Source of the DNA: an uncultured Porphyromonadaceae bacterium
GTDB lineage: Bacteria; Bacteroidota; Bacteroidia; Bacteroidales; Muribaculaceae
DNA: 64,000 bases
Direction of reading: 5' to 3'
NCBI GenBank assembly: GCA_947567425.1
Contig: CANOLV010000002.1
Span: 62,001-126,000 of the forward strand
Shown piece by piece: positions 52,283 through 61,574 of this stretch. Under the pieces are notes generated by a model. It made no database searches. It was given only the letters and a program-made list of their open reading frames with translations, and was not told the DNA's origin. Made by a program: the position numbers and the translations under genes. Each line of letters opens with the position of its first letter. The stretch's first letter is position 1.

Positions 52283-54592
52283 TTAGAAGGGATAGCCTAT
52301 GGCAAGATGGAAGGCGAGGGAGTTCTTAAACGATGTCATGTTGTAGTAGCCTTTTTTGCCGGTGTCATACGGTGCGTGTATGCCTACTCCGAGGTCGGCG
52401 CGTACGACGAGCATTCCGATGTCAAATCTTAATCCGGCTCCGGTGCCTACTGCCAAGTCCTTGAAGAAGGTGCTACCTCGGAGCTGGCCTCCGGGGCGTT
52501 CCGGATCGTTTTTAAGTAGCCACACGTTGCCTGAGTCAAGAAACAATGCTCCGTGGAGAGGTCCGTAGATGGGGAACCGGTATTCGACGTTGAATTCAAA
52601 TTTAAAGGTTCCTGTCTGGTCGAAGTTGCTGTTGACGCTTTCGTCAGGGGCATGATAGCTTCCTGGGCCGATGCTCCTTACGGTAAATGCGCGTATGGAG
52701 TTGGCTCCTCCGACATAGAACTGTTCGCTATACGGCACTTCGGAGGCGTTGCCGTAGGCATGTGCGATTCCCACGTAGCCCCTCGACACAAGCCAGTGGT
52801 CGCCGGTCAGCCGCCTTGAGTAGACTATCTGGGCAGTACCTTTCACGAACTGGGAGAAGGGCATTCCGAACAGTTTCTTTTCACCTTTTTCGCCGAAAGC
52901 TCTCCATATTGCCCAGCATACATTGCCCGCCTCCTGTATAGAGGTCTGGACATTGATGAGGTTGTCCGGATCTATGGCTCGGTCGTAGACCATGCTCCAT
53001 GCCATCTGTGGTATGAACTGGTCGCGGAAACTCAGCGCCACCGCACGGTTGGCCGCCATGATTGAGTCGAATGTGGCCGTGGTGCGCATGAGCTTGTTGA
53101 ATGTGATTTTAAGCGGAGTGAATGTGTATGAGTAATAGCGCCTCAACTGCCAGTCGTAGTTCATCGACGCGCTGAACTGGGCCATGTTGAAGTAGTGCGG
53201 GCGGTTGAGCAGATCGGCGTTGAGGGTGAACCGTGTCCAGTTTAATTCGCGCCTTGACACCGGGAAGAATTTCGGTGCCAGCAGGCGGGGTATGGATAAG
53301 GCTGAATTTATGCCTAATTCATAGCTGTTGAAGAGCGAACTGCTGTTGCGTCCGGTCTGCCATTCGTAGGTGCCGGTAAGGCCGACGCGCAGTTGTTCGC
53401 CGCCTCCGAACAGGTTGCGGTTGGTCAGCGACAGGGTCAGACCCGGGCCTAAGTAACTGTTTGACTTGGACGATACGTTGGCTTCTATTCCGGCTTCAAG
53501 CGGAAGGTCGAAGGTGCAGTCGATGTCGACGTTCAGCACCGGTGCAGTCGATGTCGTGTCGGGATAAGGCTCGATGTTGATATAATTGAATATGCCCAGA
53601 CGCGACAGGTAGGTCTGAGTGCGGTTCATGTCGCGAACGGAGAATGTGCGTCCTTCGCGGAAAGTCACGCATTCCGGTATAAGTTCCTTGCGCAGTCTTG
53701 ACGGCATCATCTGTATCACGGTGGCACGCTTTGTCTGGAATGTGTCGGGTGTGCCTCCGCCTTCATTGCGGTTGAGCCTTACGGTCACGTTGCCGGTCTT
53801 GTAGCGTCGAAGTGCAAAGGCGGGCACATTACGGGCTATGGTAAGTCTCAAGGCTATGCGTTCGCGGGTGATGGTGCTGTCGGCGAGATATTCCATGTAT
53901 TCGGGCCTGAAGAAGTAGTAGCCGGTGTTGCGCAGGCTGTTGGCCACTTTGGTGCGTTCGGCCGCGAGCGAGTCGAGAGAATAGCGTTGCCCTTTTCTGA
54001 GGTAGGTGCTTTTAAGAGCGATGGAGTCGATCTTATGGTACAGGTGGCACGTGTCGGGCAGATATTCTATCGAGTCGATGAGATAGGCCGGTCCTGTGGT
54101 CACGTTGTAGATTATCTTGGCTTTCTTGGGATTCTTCTTGTTGATGTCAAGCTCGTATGTGGCCGAGTTTCGGAAGTAGCCCTGATTGTCGAGCTTGTTC
54201 TCTATCATTTTGACCCGGAGCTGCGGCCGGACGTCGCTGATGAGCACAGGTTGCTTGACGAGCTTCTTGTATGCCCATCCTTTTATTCCCTTTGAATCCG
54301 GATTCCAGTTGTTGTAGACCCATAGTCCTACCGGTATGGGCAGTGGCAATCCGAGCACTTTTGTGGTCTGGTTAGCGTCGACCTCCACCGTGGAGTTTAC
54401 ATCGGTCTTAATAAAGTCGGGCACTTTGCCGCTGTCCGGTACCGTGATATTGATTTTTTTCACACCGGTGTAGCGTACGTCGTCCTTGCCGAGCCTCTTT
54501 GTGGTCGAGCATGAATATGCGCCCAACAAGGCGATGCAACAAAGCAGTGCGGGGACTATGCGGTAAAGTCTATTTTTCATCCGTTTCATCAT
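52283..54592 (-). CDS. tamL: TamL, lipoprotein form of the BamA/TamA family
   Basis: 769 residues. A signal peptide ends in a lipobox (AYSC, Cys at about 28), unlike proteobacterial TamA, so this is the lipidated Bacteroidetes version described as TamL. POTRA-like segments (about 35-390) lead into a 16-strand Omp85 barrel, with strand motifs GIEANVSSKSNSYLGPGLTLSLTNRNLFGGGEQL and the lid-loop GGANSIRAFTVRSIGPGSY near 655. It ends HLAIGYPF with terminal Phe. It should sit in the outer membrane and act with TamB. Its start overlaps the tamB stop by 23 bases, so the two are coupled (tamB first). Confidence 0.92.
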   Translation of the reverse strand: MMKRMKNRLYRIVPALLCCIALLGAYSCSTTKRLGKDDVRYTGVKKINITVPDSGKVPDFIKTDVNSTVEVDANQTTKVLGLPLPIPVGLWVYNNWNPDSKGIKGWAYKKLVKQPVLISDVRPQLRVKMIENKLDNQGYFRNSATYELDINKKNPKKAKIIYNVTTGPAYLIDSIEYLPDTCHLYHKIDSIALKSTYLRKGQRYSLDSLAAERTKVANSLRNTGYYFFRPEYMEYLADSTITRERIALRLTIARNVPAFALRRYKTGNVTVRLNRNEGGGTPDTFQTKRATVIQMMPSRLRKELIPECVTFREGRTFSVRDMNRTQTYLSRLGIFNYINIEPYPDTTSTAPVLNVDIDCTFDLPLEAGIEANVSSKSNSYLGPGLTLSLTNRNLFGGGEQLRVGLTGTYEWQTGRNSSSLFNSYELGINSALSIPRLLAPKFFPVSRRELNWTRFTLNADLLNRPHYFNMAQFSASMNYDWQLRRYYSYTFTPLKITFNKLMRTTATFDSIMAANRAVALSFRDQFIPQMAWSMVYDRAIDPDNLINVQTSIQEAGNVCWAIWRAFGEKGEKKLFGMPFSQFVKGTAQIVYSRRLTGDHWLVSRGYVGIAHAYGNASEVPYSEQFYVGGANSIRAFTVRSIGPGSYHAPDESVNSNFDQTGTFKFEFNVEYRFPIYGPLHGALFLDSGNVWLLKNDPERPGGQLRGSTFFKDLAVGTGAGLRFDIGMLVVRADLGVGIHAPYDTGKKGYYNMTSFKNSLAFHLAIGYPF

Positions 54593-57500
54593 TTTGCTTT
54601 TCTGTCGGGGTTGGAACTTTCACTTTATTCTCTTCGCGGCGTCGCGGCAGGAATTTGAACAGGTCGCTCAGACGTCTGATCTTACGCTTGTACACGAATC
54701 CTACGCCGGTCTGGATGACCTCGCCTTCGAGGATGCTCTCGTAGCCGATATGACGGAACAGGCGCAAGTACATCGAACCGCTGCGGTTGAGCATGTATTC
54801 AAACGATATATCGTTTATCAGATTCTGCGAGAAGTTCTCGTCGGTATCGGCATCTGTGGTGTAGTTGCCTCCGACCACTATCTTTATGCGGTCGTTGAAG
54901 AGCGACTTGCTCACCTGATAGCTGTAGCTGGTGGTGGTGGATGTGGCTCCTTCGTATGTGCGGTCATACTGGTCTATGCCGAACGATATGTCGACACCCT
55001 TTATCGTGTTGGCCGCCCAGGTGTTGAGTTGCGATGCCAGGAATGAGTAGAGCGGATTGCCCGACAGGTTGGTGCCCTTTGTTCCGGGTCCGGTGTAGAC
55101 ATTGTACAGGAGCAGGTTCATGGCCTGGTTGGCGCGTTGGTTGGCGCTCATGGCCTGTAGCTCGTTCTGCACGGTGATGTCGTCGTTTGTGCTCAGGTCG
55201 AAGGCCACGTCCATGTCCTGAAGCGAATTGCTGACACTGAGCGACACTATAAAGTTGACTATTCTGGAGTTCTGCCCCTCCTCGGTCACATTGGCCTTTA
55301 CGTCGTCGGTGGCCTTTATGCTAAGTATGGGATTTAGCATGTCGCCATTGAAGGCTATGTAGCTTCCGCTCTCGAAGTTGAACAGTTTCTGCGACAGCAT
55401 AGGCGGTGTATAGCGTACAAAACCTTTGTCGATGGTATAGCGTCCGGTCAACCGTATGTCGCTGAACGGCGACATGGCGAATGTCAGGTCGCCTGAGCCT
55501 TGAATCTGGGCCTTGTCGTGTCCGTTGGGTGTGATGTCTACGTTGATGGTAGAGCCTTGCGACACTACGAGCTGGGCGTCGAGCATCAGGGCCAGTCCGG
55601 AATTGGCTATGGTGTCGGACTGAGTCACGGCTATGGTGTCGCTGAACTGTACGAAGCGTACCATCTCCTGATCGGTAGCGGCGAGCGATCCCATGCCGTT
55701 GCTGACGGTGCTCATCACATACGTGACGTTGCTCCCTTCGAGCAGATTCAGATATGCGTTTACCCGCATGAATTCCATATTGCCTTTAACGGATGCGTCG
55801 ACATCCATGAATGCGCGTCCGTAGACTTCAGCTCCCTTTCCTCGCGAAGAGTTCATAAGCTGCATGTTCTTGGCGTTCAGCGCCAGGTCTATTTTGGGTG
55901 AGGCCAGCTGGTTGATGTCTACAGTGCCGTTTACATACAGGGGGTTGGCGTTCTTGCCGGTGATTGTGTAGCCGTCGAAGCGCACCACATTGCTGTCGAC
56001 CGGAATTTTTTCTTCCGAGAACTTCAGGTCTGACCCAATCATGTCGATCATCACGCTTGTGGAGTCAAAGTCGAGATAGCCGTTGAACACCGGTTCGATG
56101 ATGGTGCCGGTGATGTCCATCTTGCCGTTGAGCATACCGTGGAGTGTGGCCATGCCTGGAGGCAGGAACGGATTGACTATCTTTAGCGGGAAGTGGATCA
56201 TCGAGAAGTCAAGATTGAACGGATTGCCGGAGGTAGAGTCGTTGAGCGATCCTACTGCGGTGATCACTTTGAGGCTGTCGACCATAAGCGATGCCGAGGC
56301 ATTGACCACGCCCTTTGAATTGGTTCTGAGGCCGAGGTCAAATAGGAAAGAACCTACCCGTTCGCCTCCATAATTTAAATTGTCGAGGTTGAGGTTGCCG
56401 TTACCGGTGATCGCCGCCATTGACGGATCCCACGTGATGTTCATATTGGCTCCCACAGTGCCCGTGATCGGCGGGGCAAATGGTGACAATGACAGCCAGT
56501 CGGCCAGTTCGATTCCGGATGCGCTGACTATTACATCCTCTACGCCGGTGGCCAGCGAGTCGGGTTCATGGCTGTGTTCCGTGTATATTTTCAGGTGGCT
56601 GTCGCCGTTGGTCAGCTGCAGATTCCCGTCAAGATGCTTGCGGGGCATGTTGTAGGATATGAAGTTGTCGGAGTTGAGCTTCCACTCCTTGTAGCCTATG
56701 ACGGGGTTGAGGGGAGTGAGTCTGAGTGTCAGCACGGAGTCGTTGGCGGCAACGTTGAATCCGATTTTAAATCCGGTCTCATTATCGATATTTTTCTGAT
56801 TGATGAATGCCGCGAGGTTTTCGTCGGCGATGAATCCCGATAGTTTGACATGCGCGAACTGGTCGAATGTGCCCGGACGGTTGTTCATCGCTCCGCTGTA
56901 GACGAGGAATTTTCCGTGCTGGAGGGCGCTGAATGTTATAGTGTCGATTTTTGTCGTATTGGCGGCTATTCCGTGTGCATCGGCTTTCAGCGAGATGAGG
57001 GAGTCGTTGATAATGTTTAGGCTGAAGTCGTTTATTGATGTTTTGCTTGCATCAAGGAAGTCGCTTACGATGCTGTTTCTTCCCGATTTTATATCTAATA
57101 CTATCGGGGGCAGAGTCCTCTGGAGAGAGTCGACCGATATGCGTTTTTGGGTCAACTGGCGGTCAAGCATGGTCATGGCGGCCATAAATCTGGCGGTCAG
57201 GGTGTCGAGCGGACATGGCGATTCGATGTCGGCAGTCAGGGTCTCATTTTTCAGCGAGGCCTTTGTCGAAGAGTCGTTGGCCACGAGGTTTAGCTCTATG
57301 GATGGTGTCGACAGCTCGATTCCGGGCATGTTCCAGTCGAGCGTGGCCACGGTCATGTCCACATCGTAAAATCCCTTGGCGGGCGCTACTTTTGCCCGGC
57401 CGTCCATGGTGAACGATCCGTTCATCACACTGTCCGACAGGTTCAGTGCGTGGAGGTCGAGCGTGCGCACTTCACCGTCGAAGGTGAGATCGTATATTTC

Positions 57501-59393
57501 CGACTGGTCTAAACGTCCTTCGACGCTGATGTCGAAGTCGGCATCGGGATTCATCGAGATGACGCCTGCGTCGACATATCCGGTGTCGAGGTTCGCCCAC
57601 AGTTTAAGGTCTGAATAATTGACCTTCATGTATTCGGCCGATATGATGTCCATGTCGGCTTTTATTTTTGTCTTCGGAGAGAATGGATTGTATCCCTTTC
57701 CGTCCACTGTTATGTGGGCGGTTATGTCGCCCACGCCCAGTTCAGGCATGAAGCTCATCACTGGGAATCCTTTTATGTCGAGGTCGGCGTCGTAAGCCTC
57801 CAGTCTGCCGTTCCACTTTCCGTCCAGGGCCATCTGTCCGTCGCCGGTGACCACTTTTACATTGCCGTCGTACGCACCGTTGTTCATGTCCATAGAGCCG
57901 GTTATAATAGTGGGAGGTATATTGATCTGCTTGGCCATTCGTGCTTCCAGAATGGTAGGCTTTATGAAATTTACATTTTTCAGATTTCCGTTGAGCGCAA
58001 TGTGGCCGCCAAGTTTCTCAGGGTTCATGGCATTGATGACATTGCCTTTCATGGCCAAAGCCATGTAGTTTGGCAACGATAGGTCTATGCGGTTGATGAC
58101 GAGTCTGCCGACAGTCCCGTTGACATCGGCGTCGAGACGCAGGTCGTTGTAGCGCGGCACGGTAGCGAGCATAGGTTTTAGGCTTGGCATCAGCATCTCT
58201 ACGTCCGGGAGTCCGATTCGGGCTTCGCCGTCAAACGACAGGGGCAATGACGGGTCGGTGGTCATGTCGCCCATTCCCATGTATGCGTCAAATTTTATTG
58301 AGGAGAAGATTGTGGCTATGTCAAATTTTCGTGCCGTCATTCCTGTGCTGTCCATCGCGAAAGTGCCGGATGCGTCCACCTTAAGTCCGCATCTTTCACG
58401 GGCATGGAGCTTTTTCAGCGGCACGGTGATGTCGGTGCCGCGATTGTAGAATGAATCCACCTGTATGGACACATCGTCTACTTTAAGATAGTTCATGTCG
58501 AGTCCGGGTTGAGGAACTGCACCGCGCACTCCATACAGGCCTTCGCGGGCAGTCAGACGAAGAGCGTCGGCTGTCACGGTCCATGCCGCGGAGTCGGCCT
58601 CGAGGGCTGTGGTGTCTTCTGCAATGCTGTCGACCGGATGCGTCTTAAGATATTCGGCATCGGGGGTCAGATATGTGGCCGATATGCTGTCTACCTGCAG
58701 CAGTGATGCGTGGATCCGGCTTGTGGACATATCCACCGTTCCGTTGGTCAGTATGGCTTGAGGTATGTCGACTCCGAGAGTGTCGATGGTGGGTAGCATC
58801 GACATGCGGTAGCGGAGGTTGCGGATGTTGATTTCATGGGCGTTGATGACCAATTTTAGGGTCGCGGTGTCTGAGGGTTCGGTAGTCGTTGTGTCAGTGC
58901 CGTTCATAAGCAGTTCTACATCCCCTCCGTCAAGGGAGGCGGTGCTTATGTTTATGCGTTGGCTCCGCAGATTATAATTGGACGGATTCAGCACGAAGCT
59001 GCTGATGTCGGCGTTGATGTACATGGCCGAGTCAGGAGTGCCCATTCTGTAGCGCACATCTTCAAATTGTCCTTGGACACGTAGATCCATCGCCATCAAT
59101 GGAAGCGGTTCGACCTGAACGGCCGCATGTCTGGCCATGACCATCGTGTCGCCAGGAGCGGGAACTACCATGACTCCATCGAGCGACAAGCGGAGAGGCC
59201 ATTGAAGTCTCAGCCTGTCGATACGGATCTCCATACCGGTCGATTTGGTCACTTCTTTCAGGGCAATGTCCTTGGCAAAGTCCTGAATAAACGGTACATA
59301 GATGAGTACAGGCAACAACAGTATCACTATTATCGCCCACATAAGCGTCTTTAAAATGCGCCTAATGATGGTGTTTTTAATCAGGTGTCCCAC
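54570..59393 (-). CDS. tamB: TamB, translocation/assembly module protein
   Basis: 1607 residues, longer than E. coli TamB (1259). An N-terminal membrane helix (about 17-35) is followed by a very long run of beta strands forming the taco-shaped periplasmic bridge. The C-terminal DUF490 domain (about 1150-1580) has TGRYTIDKGFVRY and SGSYIAFNGDMLNPILSIKA. The last about 20 residues are acidic and polar. TamB links the inner and outer membranes and, with TamL, helps place barrel proteins or move lipids. The start is GTG at 59393. The upstream GTPase gene is on the same strand, 110 bases away. Confidence 0.93.
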   Translation of the reverse strand: MGHLIKNTIIRRILKTLMWAIIVILLLPVLIYVPFIQDFAKDIALKEVTKSTGMEIRIDRLRLQWPLRLSLDGVMVVPAPGDTMVMARHAAVQVEPLPLMAMDLRVQGQFEDVRYRMGTPDSAMYINADISSFVLNPSNYNLRSQRINISTASLDGGDVELLMNGTDTTTTEPSDTATLKLVINAHEINIRNLRYRMSMLPTIDTLGVDIPQAILTNGTVDMSTSRIHASLLQVDSISATYLTPDAEYLKTHPVDSIAEDTTALEADSAAWTVTADALRLTAREGLYGVRGAVPQPGLDMNYLKVDDVSIQVDSFYNRGTDITVPLKKLHARERCGLKVDASGTFAMDSTGMTARKFDIATIFSSIKFDAYMGMGDMTTDPSLPLSFDGEARIGLPDVEMLMPSLKPMLATVPRYNDLRLDADVNGTVGRLVINRIDLSLPNYMALAMKGNVINAMNPEKLGGHIALNGNLKNVNFIKPTILEARMAKQINIPPTIITGSMDMNNGAYDGNVKVVTGDGQMALDGKWNGRLEAYDADLDIKGFPVMSFMPELGVGDITAHITVDGKGYNPFSPKTKIKADMDIISAEYMKVNYSDLKLWANLDTGYVDAGVISMNPDADFDISVEGRLDQSEIYDLTFDGEVRTLDLHALNLSDSVMNGSFTMDGRAKVAPAKGFYDVDMTVATLDWNMPGIELSTPSIELNLVANDSSTKASLKNETLTADIESPCPLDTLTARFMAAMTMLDRQLTQKRISVDSLQRTLPPIVLDIKSGRNSIVSDFLDASKTSINDFSLNIINDSLISLKADAHGIAANTTKIDTITFSALQHGKFLVYSGAMNNRPGTFDQFAHVKLSGFIADENLAAFINQKNIDNETGFKIGFNVAANDSVLTLRLTPLNPVIGYKEWKLNSDNFISYNMPRKHLDGNLQLTNGDSHLKIYTEHSHEPDSLATGVEDVIVSASGIELADWLSLSPFAPPITGTVGANMNITWDPSMAAITGNGNLNLDNLNYGGERVGSFLFDLGLRTNSKGVVNASASLMVDSLKVITAVGSLNDSTSGNPFNLDFSMIHFPLKIVNPFLPPGMATLHGMLNGKMDITGTIIEPVFNGYLDFDSTSVMIDMIGSDLKFSEEKIPVDSNVVRFDGYTITGKNANPLYVNGTVDINQLASPKIDLALNAKNMQLMNSSRGKGAEVYGRAFMDVDASVKGNMEFMRVNAYLNLLEGSNVTYVMSTVSNGMGSLAATDQEMVRFVQFSDTIAVTQSDTIANSGLALMLDAQLVVSQGSTINVDITPNGHDKAQIQGSGDLTFAMSPFSDIRLTGRYTIDKGFVRYTPPMLSQKLFNFESGSYIAFNGDMLNPILSIKATDDVKANVTEEGQNSRIVNFIVSLSVSNSLQDMDVAFDLSTNDDITVQNELQAMSANQRANQAMNLLLYNVYTGPGTKGTNLSGNPLYSFLASQLNTWAANTIKGVDISFGIDQYDRTYEGATSTTTSYSYQVSKSLFNDRIKIVVGGNYTTDADTDENFSQNLINDISFEYMLNRSGSMYLRLFRHIGYESILEGEVIQTGVGFVYKRKIRRLSDLFKFLPRRREENKVKVPTPTEKQNDETDEK

Positions 59394-59431
59394 AAATAAA
59401 TAGTCTAATATCTATGATTATAACAGAAAGC

Positions 59432-59460
59432 CGCAACTTTTGTTTTAACAAAACATTGCG
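59432..59460 (-). terminator. Possible terminator after the COG0523 GTPase
   Basis: CGCAACTTTTGT and ACAAAACATTGCG pair with one bulge across a short TTTAA loop, between the GTPase stop (59504) and tamB. No strong T-run on the minus strand. Confidence 0.4.
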
Positions 59461-59503
59461 ACTTTCATCATATATGGCTTTGCCGGATGTTGAGGCATGG
59501 CCG

Positions 59504-60700
59504 CTATTCTGCCAGACATTCGTCAAGCTCAGCCGTCAGAGCTTTCTTGTCGAGGTTTTGTCCGATAAACACTATTTTGACCATTCTGTCGCCATAGATC
59601 GGATCCCAGTCGCGGCGTAGTCCGGGCTCGCGTTGCATAAGTATCATCAGTTCTTCTTCGGGGGCGGTGGCATACCAGAATCCCACTTCTGTAAGCTTTT
59701 TCTGGATTCCGGCCTGCTCAAACAGAAGCGACATGTCGCGGTTGTGGGCGAAGTAGAGCACCCCTTTGGAGCGAATTATGTTCCGGGGCCATTTCGAGGC
59801 AACAAATCGGTCGAATTTATGTAGGTCAAACGGCGCTCTCCTGTAGTAGACGAACGTCTGTATGCCGTATTCTTCAGCTTCCCCCTCGTCGTCGTGATGA
59901 TGGTGATGGTGATGGTGCTCATGGTGGTGATGGTGAGTGGATTCATGCTCTTCCTCGTCTGTGGCTCCATGTTCGATCTCATGCACCCATGCCGCAGATG
60001 TAGCCACTTTCTCAAAATCGAAAAGTCCGGTGTTTATGATTCGGTCAAGCTCCACGTTGGCATAATCGCAATCAATTATTTCGGCTTTGGGCTGTATGGC
60101 GCGTATGATGGCGCGTATGCGGTCAGCCTCCTGGCTGTTTACTTCGGAGATTTTGTTGAGCAGGATGATGTTGCAGAATTCAATCTGTTCGATGACGAGG
60201 TTTTCGATGTTGTCTTCGCCGATCTCTTTGCTTTTTAGAGTGTCGCCGCATCCGAATTCGCTTTGCATCCGTAGCGCGTCGACCACTGTCACTATGCAGT
60301 CAAGCCGTGGCAGGCTCTTCGGTGCATCTTCACCTGTCATCATCGACATGGCGCAGATGGTCTGCGCTATGGGGGCGGGTTCGCATATACCGCTTGCTTC
60401 AATCACGATGTAGTCGAATTTACCGGTGTCCAGTAGGTCGGCCATCTGCTTTATCAGATCGGTCTTTAGGGTGCAGCAGATACATCCGTTCTGGAGGGCC
60501 ACAAGGTCGTCCGACTCACCGCTTCCGACTATACCCCCCTTCTGGATGAGCGCCGCATCGATGTTTACTTCGCCTAAGTCGTTGACTATTACAGCAAATT
60601 TTATGCCTCGCTCATTTGTCAGAATGTAGTTCAGCAGGGTGGTCTTGCCGCTCCCGAGGTAGCCGGTGAGCAGAAGCACCGGAGTTTCATTCCGTTTCAT
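59504..60700 (-). CDS. COG0523 (CobW/YjiA/Zur-linked) metal-binding GTPase with His-rich loop
   Basis: 398 residues from the ATG at 60700. The Walker A loop GYLGSGKT (13-20) and the family mark CxCC (Cys73, Cys75, Cys76 in NGCICCTL) are present, then EASGICEPAPIA (Walker B region) and a C-terminal CobW domain. Between the domains lies a run of histidines (two blocks of five and eight His, about 255-275) flanked by Asp and Glu, a zinc or nickel store. COG0523 proteins pass metal to client enzymes. A start at 60745 is in frame, but its promoter box (60754-60747) lies so close that the transcript would begin after it, so 60700 is preferred. Confidence 0.9.
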   Translation of the reverse strand: MKRNETPVLLLTGYLGSGKTTLLNYILTNERGIKFAVIVNDLGEVNIDAALIQKGGIVGSGESDDLVALQNGCICCTLKTDLIKQMADLLDTGKFDYIVIEASGICEPAPIAQTICAMSMMTGEDAPKSLPRLDCIVTVVDALRMQSEFGCGDTLKSKEIGEDNIENLVIEQIEFCNIILLNKISEVNSQEADRIRAIIRAIQPKAEIIDCDYANVELDRIINTGLFDFEKVATSAAWVHEIEHGATDEEEHESTHHHHHEHHHHHHHHDDEGEAEEYGIQTFVYYRRAPFDLHKFDRFVASKWPRNIIRSKGVLYFAHNRDMSLLFEQAGIQKKLTEVGFWYATAPEEELMILMQREPGLRRDWDPIYGDRMVKIVFIGQNLDKKALTAELDECLAE

Positions 60701-60746
60701 ATTTTTAAAGTATGGATTAAACAACTTGAATATTCTGGTTATCATG

Positions 60747-60778
60747 CAAAATTACTCACTTTCCTTATCTTAGACAAA
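60747..60778 (-). promoter_or_regulatory. Promoter of the COG0523 GTPase
   Basis: On the minus strand TTTG (60778-60775) and TAATTTTG (60754-60747) are 20 bases apart, a near-ideal pair. The start would fall near 60740, excluding the ATG at 60745. Confidence 0.65.
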
Positions 60779-60956
60779 TTATTGATTAAATACCGGAGAA
60801 TACTGAATTATTGCGTATTTTTGTGAAAATATTCATCCATCCAAATATACATCAACCTATGCCCGAACATTTTTCCATATTGAGGTTTGTGCTGGCCTCA
60901 GTAGTTTCGACAAACGCGTAAGATTGGATAAGGACGCATTTGAGCATAGGGGATGC

Positions 60957-60986
60957 TTGCCGCGTCAATAAAAGTGATTAACTTTG
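60957..60986 (+). promoter_or_regulatory. Promoter of the SPOUT methyltransferase
   Basis: TTG (60957-60959) and TAACTTTG (60979-60986) with 19 bases between them. The last six bases of the box form the outer edge of a perfect dyad (60981-61018). Confidence 0.55.
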
Positions 60987-61018
60987 TTTTCAGGCATAAC
61001 GGTGCCTGAAAACAAAGT
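60981..61018. promoter_or_regulatory. Perfect 16-base inverted repeat at the transcript start
   Basis: Arms 60981-60996 (ACTTTGTTTTCAGGCA) and 61003-61018 (its exact complement) flank the spacer TAACGG. The left arm contains part of the -7 box, and transcription would start near 60993. An RNA would therefore lack most of the left arm, so a protein operator fits better than an RNA hairpin. Confidence 0.7.
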
Positions 61019-61031
61019 GCATGACGATTTT

Positions 61032-61574
61032 ATGAAGAAGAAATGTATTTGGGATTTAAACAGGCTTTCGCCGGAGCAGTTCAAGGCTTCGGAGAAATTG
61101 CCCTTGGTGATGGTGCTCGACAATGTGAGGAGTCTTAGCAATGTGGGTGCCATTCTGCGCACCTGCGATGCTTTCAGGGTGGGACGTGTGGTTCTGTGCG
61201 GTGTGACGGGATGCCCTCCTTCGCCCGAGATACACAAGACGGCCCTCGGAGCTGAGGATTCCGTCGATTGGGTCTATGCATCCGACACTCTCGAAGCTGT
61301 GGCGCGGCTTAAGGAAGAGGGCTATGTCATCTGTGCTCTTGAGCAGGTCGAGGGCAGCGTTTCGCTTGAGAACATGGAGGTTGAGCCGGGCAAGGGCTAT
61401 GCTATAATAGCCGGGCACGAAGTTAACGGCGTGGACCAGACCGTGGTGGATGCCGCCGACTTATGCCTGGAGATTCCGCAGTTCGGCACCAAACATTCGC
61501 TTAACGTGTCGGTCAGCTCCGGTATAGCCTTATGGCACTTCTTTTCCAAAATGATAAAATATTTAAAGCCATGA
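61032..61574 (+). CDS. SPOUT (TrmH/SpoU) family RNA 2'-O-methyltransferase
   Basis: 180 residues from the ATG at 61032. The three SpoU motifs are visible: NVRSLSNVGAILRTCDAF (motif 1, about 36-53), IIAGHEVNGVD (motif 2, about 131-141) and LEIPQFGTKHSLNVSVSSGIAL (motif 3, about 152-173). The enzyme methylates a ribose in tRNA or rRNA through the knotted SAM fold. It lacks the extra N-terminal RNA-binding domain of RlmB, so target RNA is unknown. A frame extension from TTG 60984 would run through the dyad and is rejected. The stop overlaps the next ATG (ATGA). Confidence 0.92.
   Translation: MKKKCIWDLNRLSPEQFKASEKLPLVMVLDNVRSLSNVGAILRTCDAFRVGRVVLCGVTGCPPSPEIHKTALGAEDSVDWVYASDTLEAVARLKEEGYVICALEQVEGSVSLENMEVEPGKGYAIIAGHEVNGVDQTVVDAADLCLEIPQFGTKHSLNVSVSSGIALWHFFSKMIKYLKP

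Noticed and set aside
59894..60238. Plus-strand frame with a Met/Val-repeat start
   Set aside because: The repeat is the complement of the histidine codon run in the GTPase gene.
60860..60922. Twenty-codon frame ahead of the SPOUT gene
   Set aside because: Too short, with no ribosome-binding site or conservation evidence available.
60984..61031. TTG start extending the SPOUT protein by 16 residues
   Set aside because: The extension would be coded by the dyad itself and overlaps the promoter box; the ATG at 61032 matches family length.
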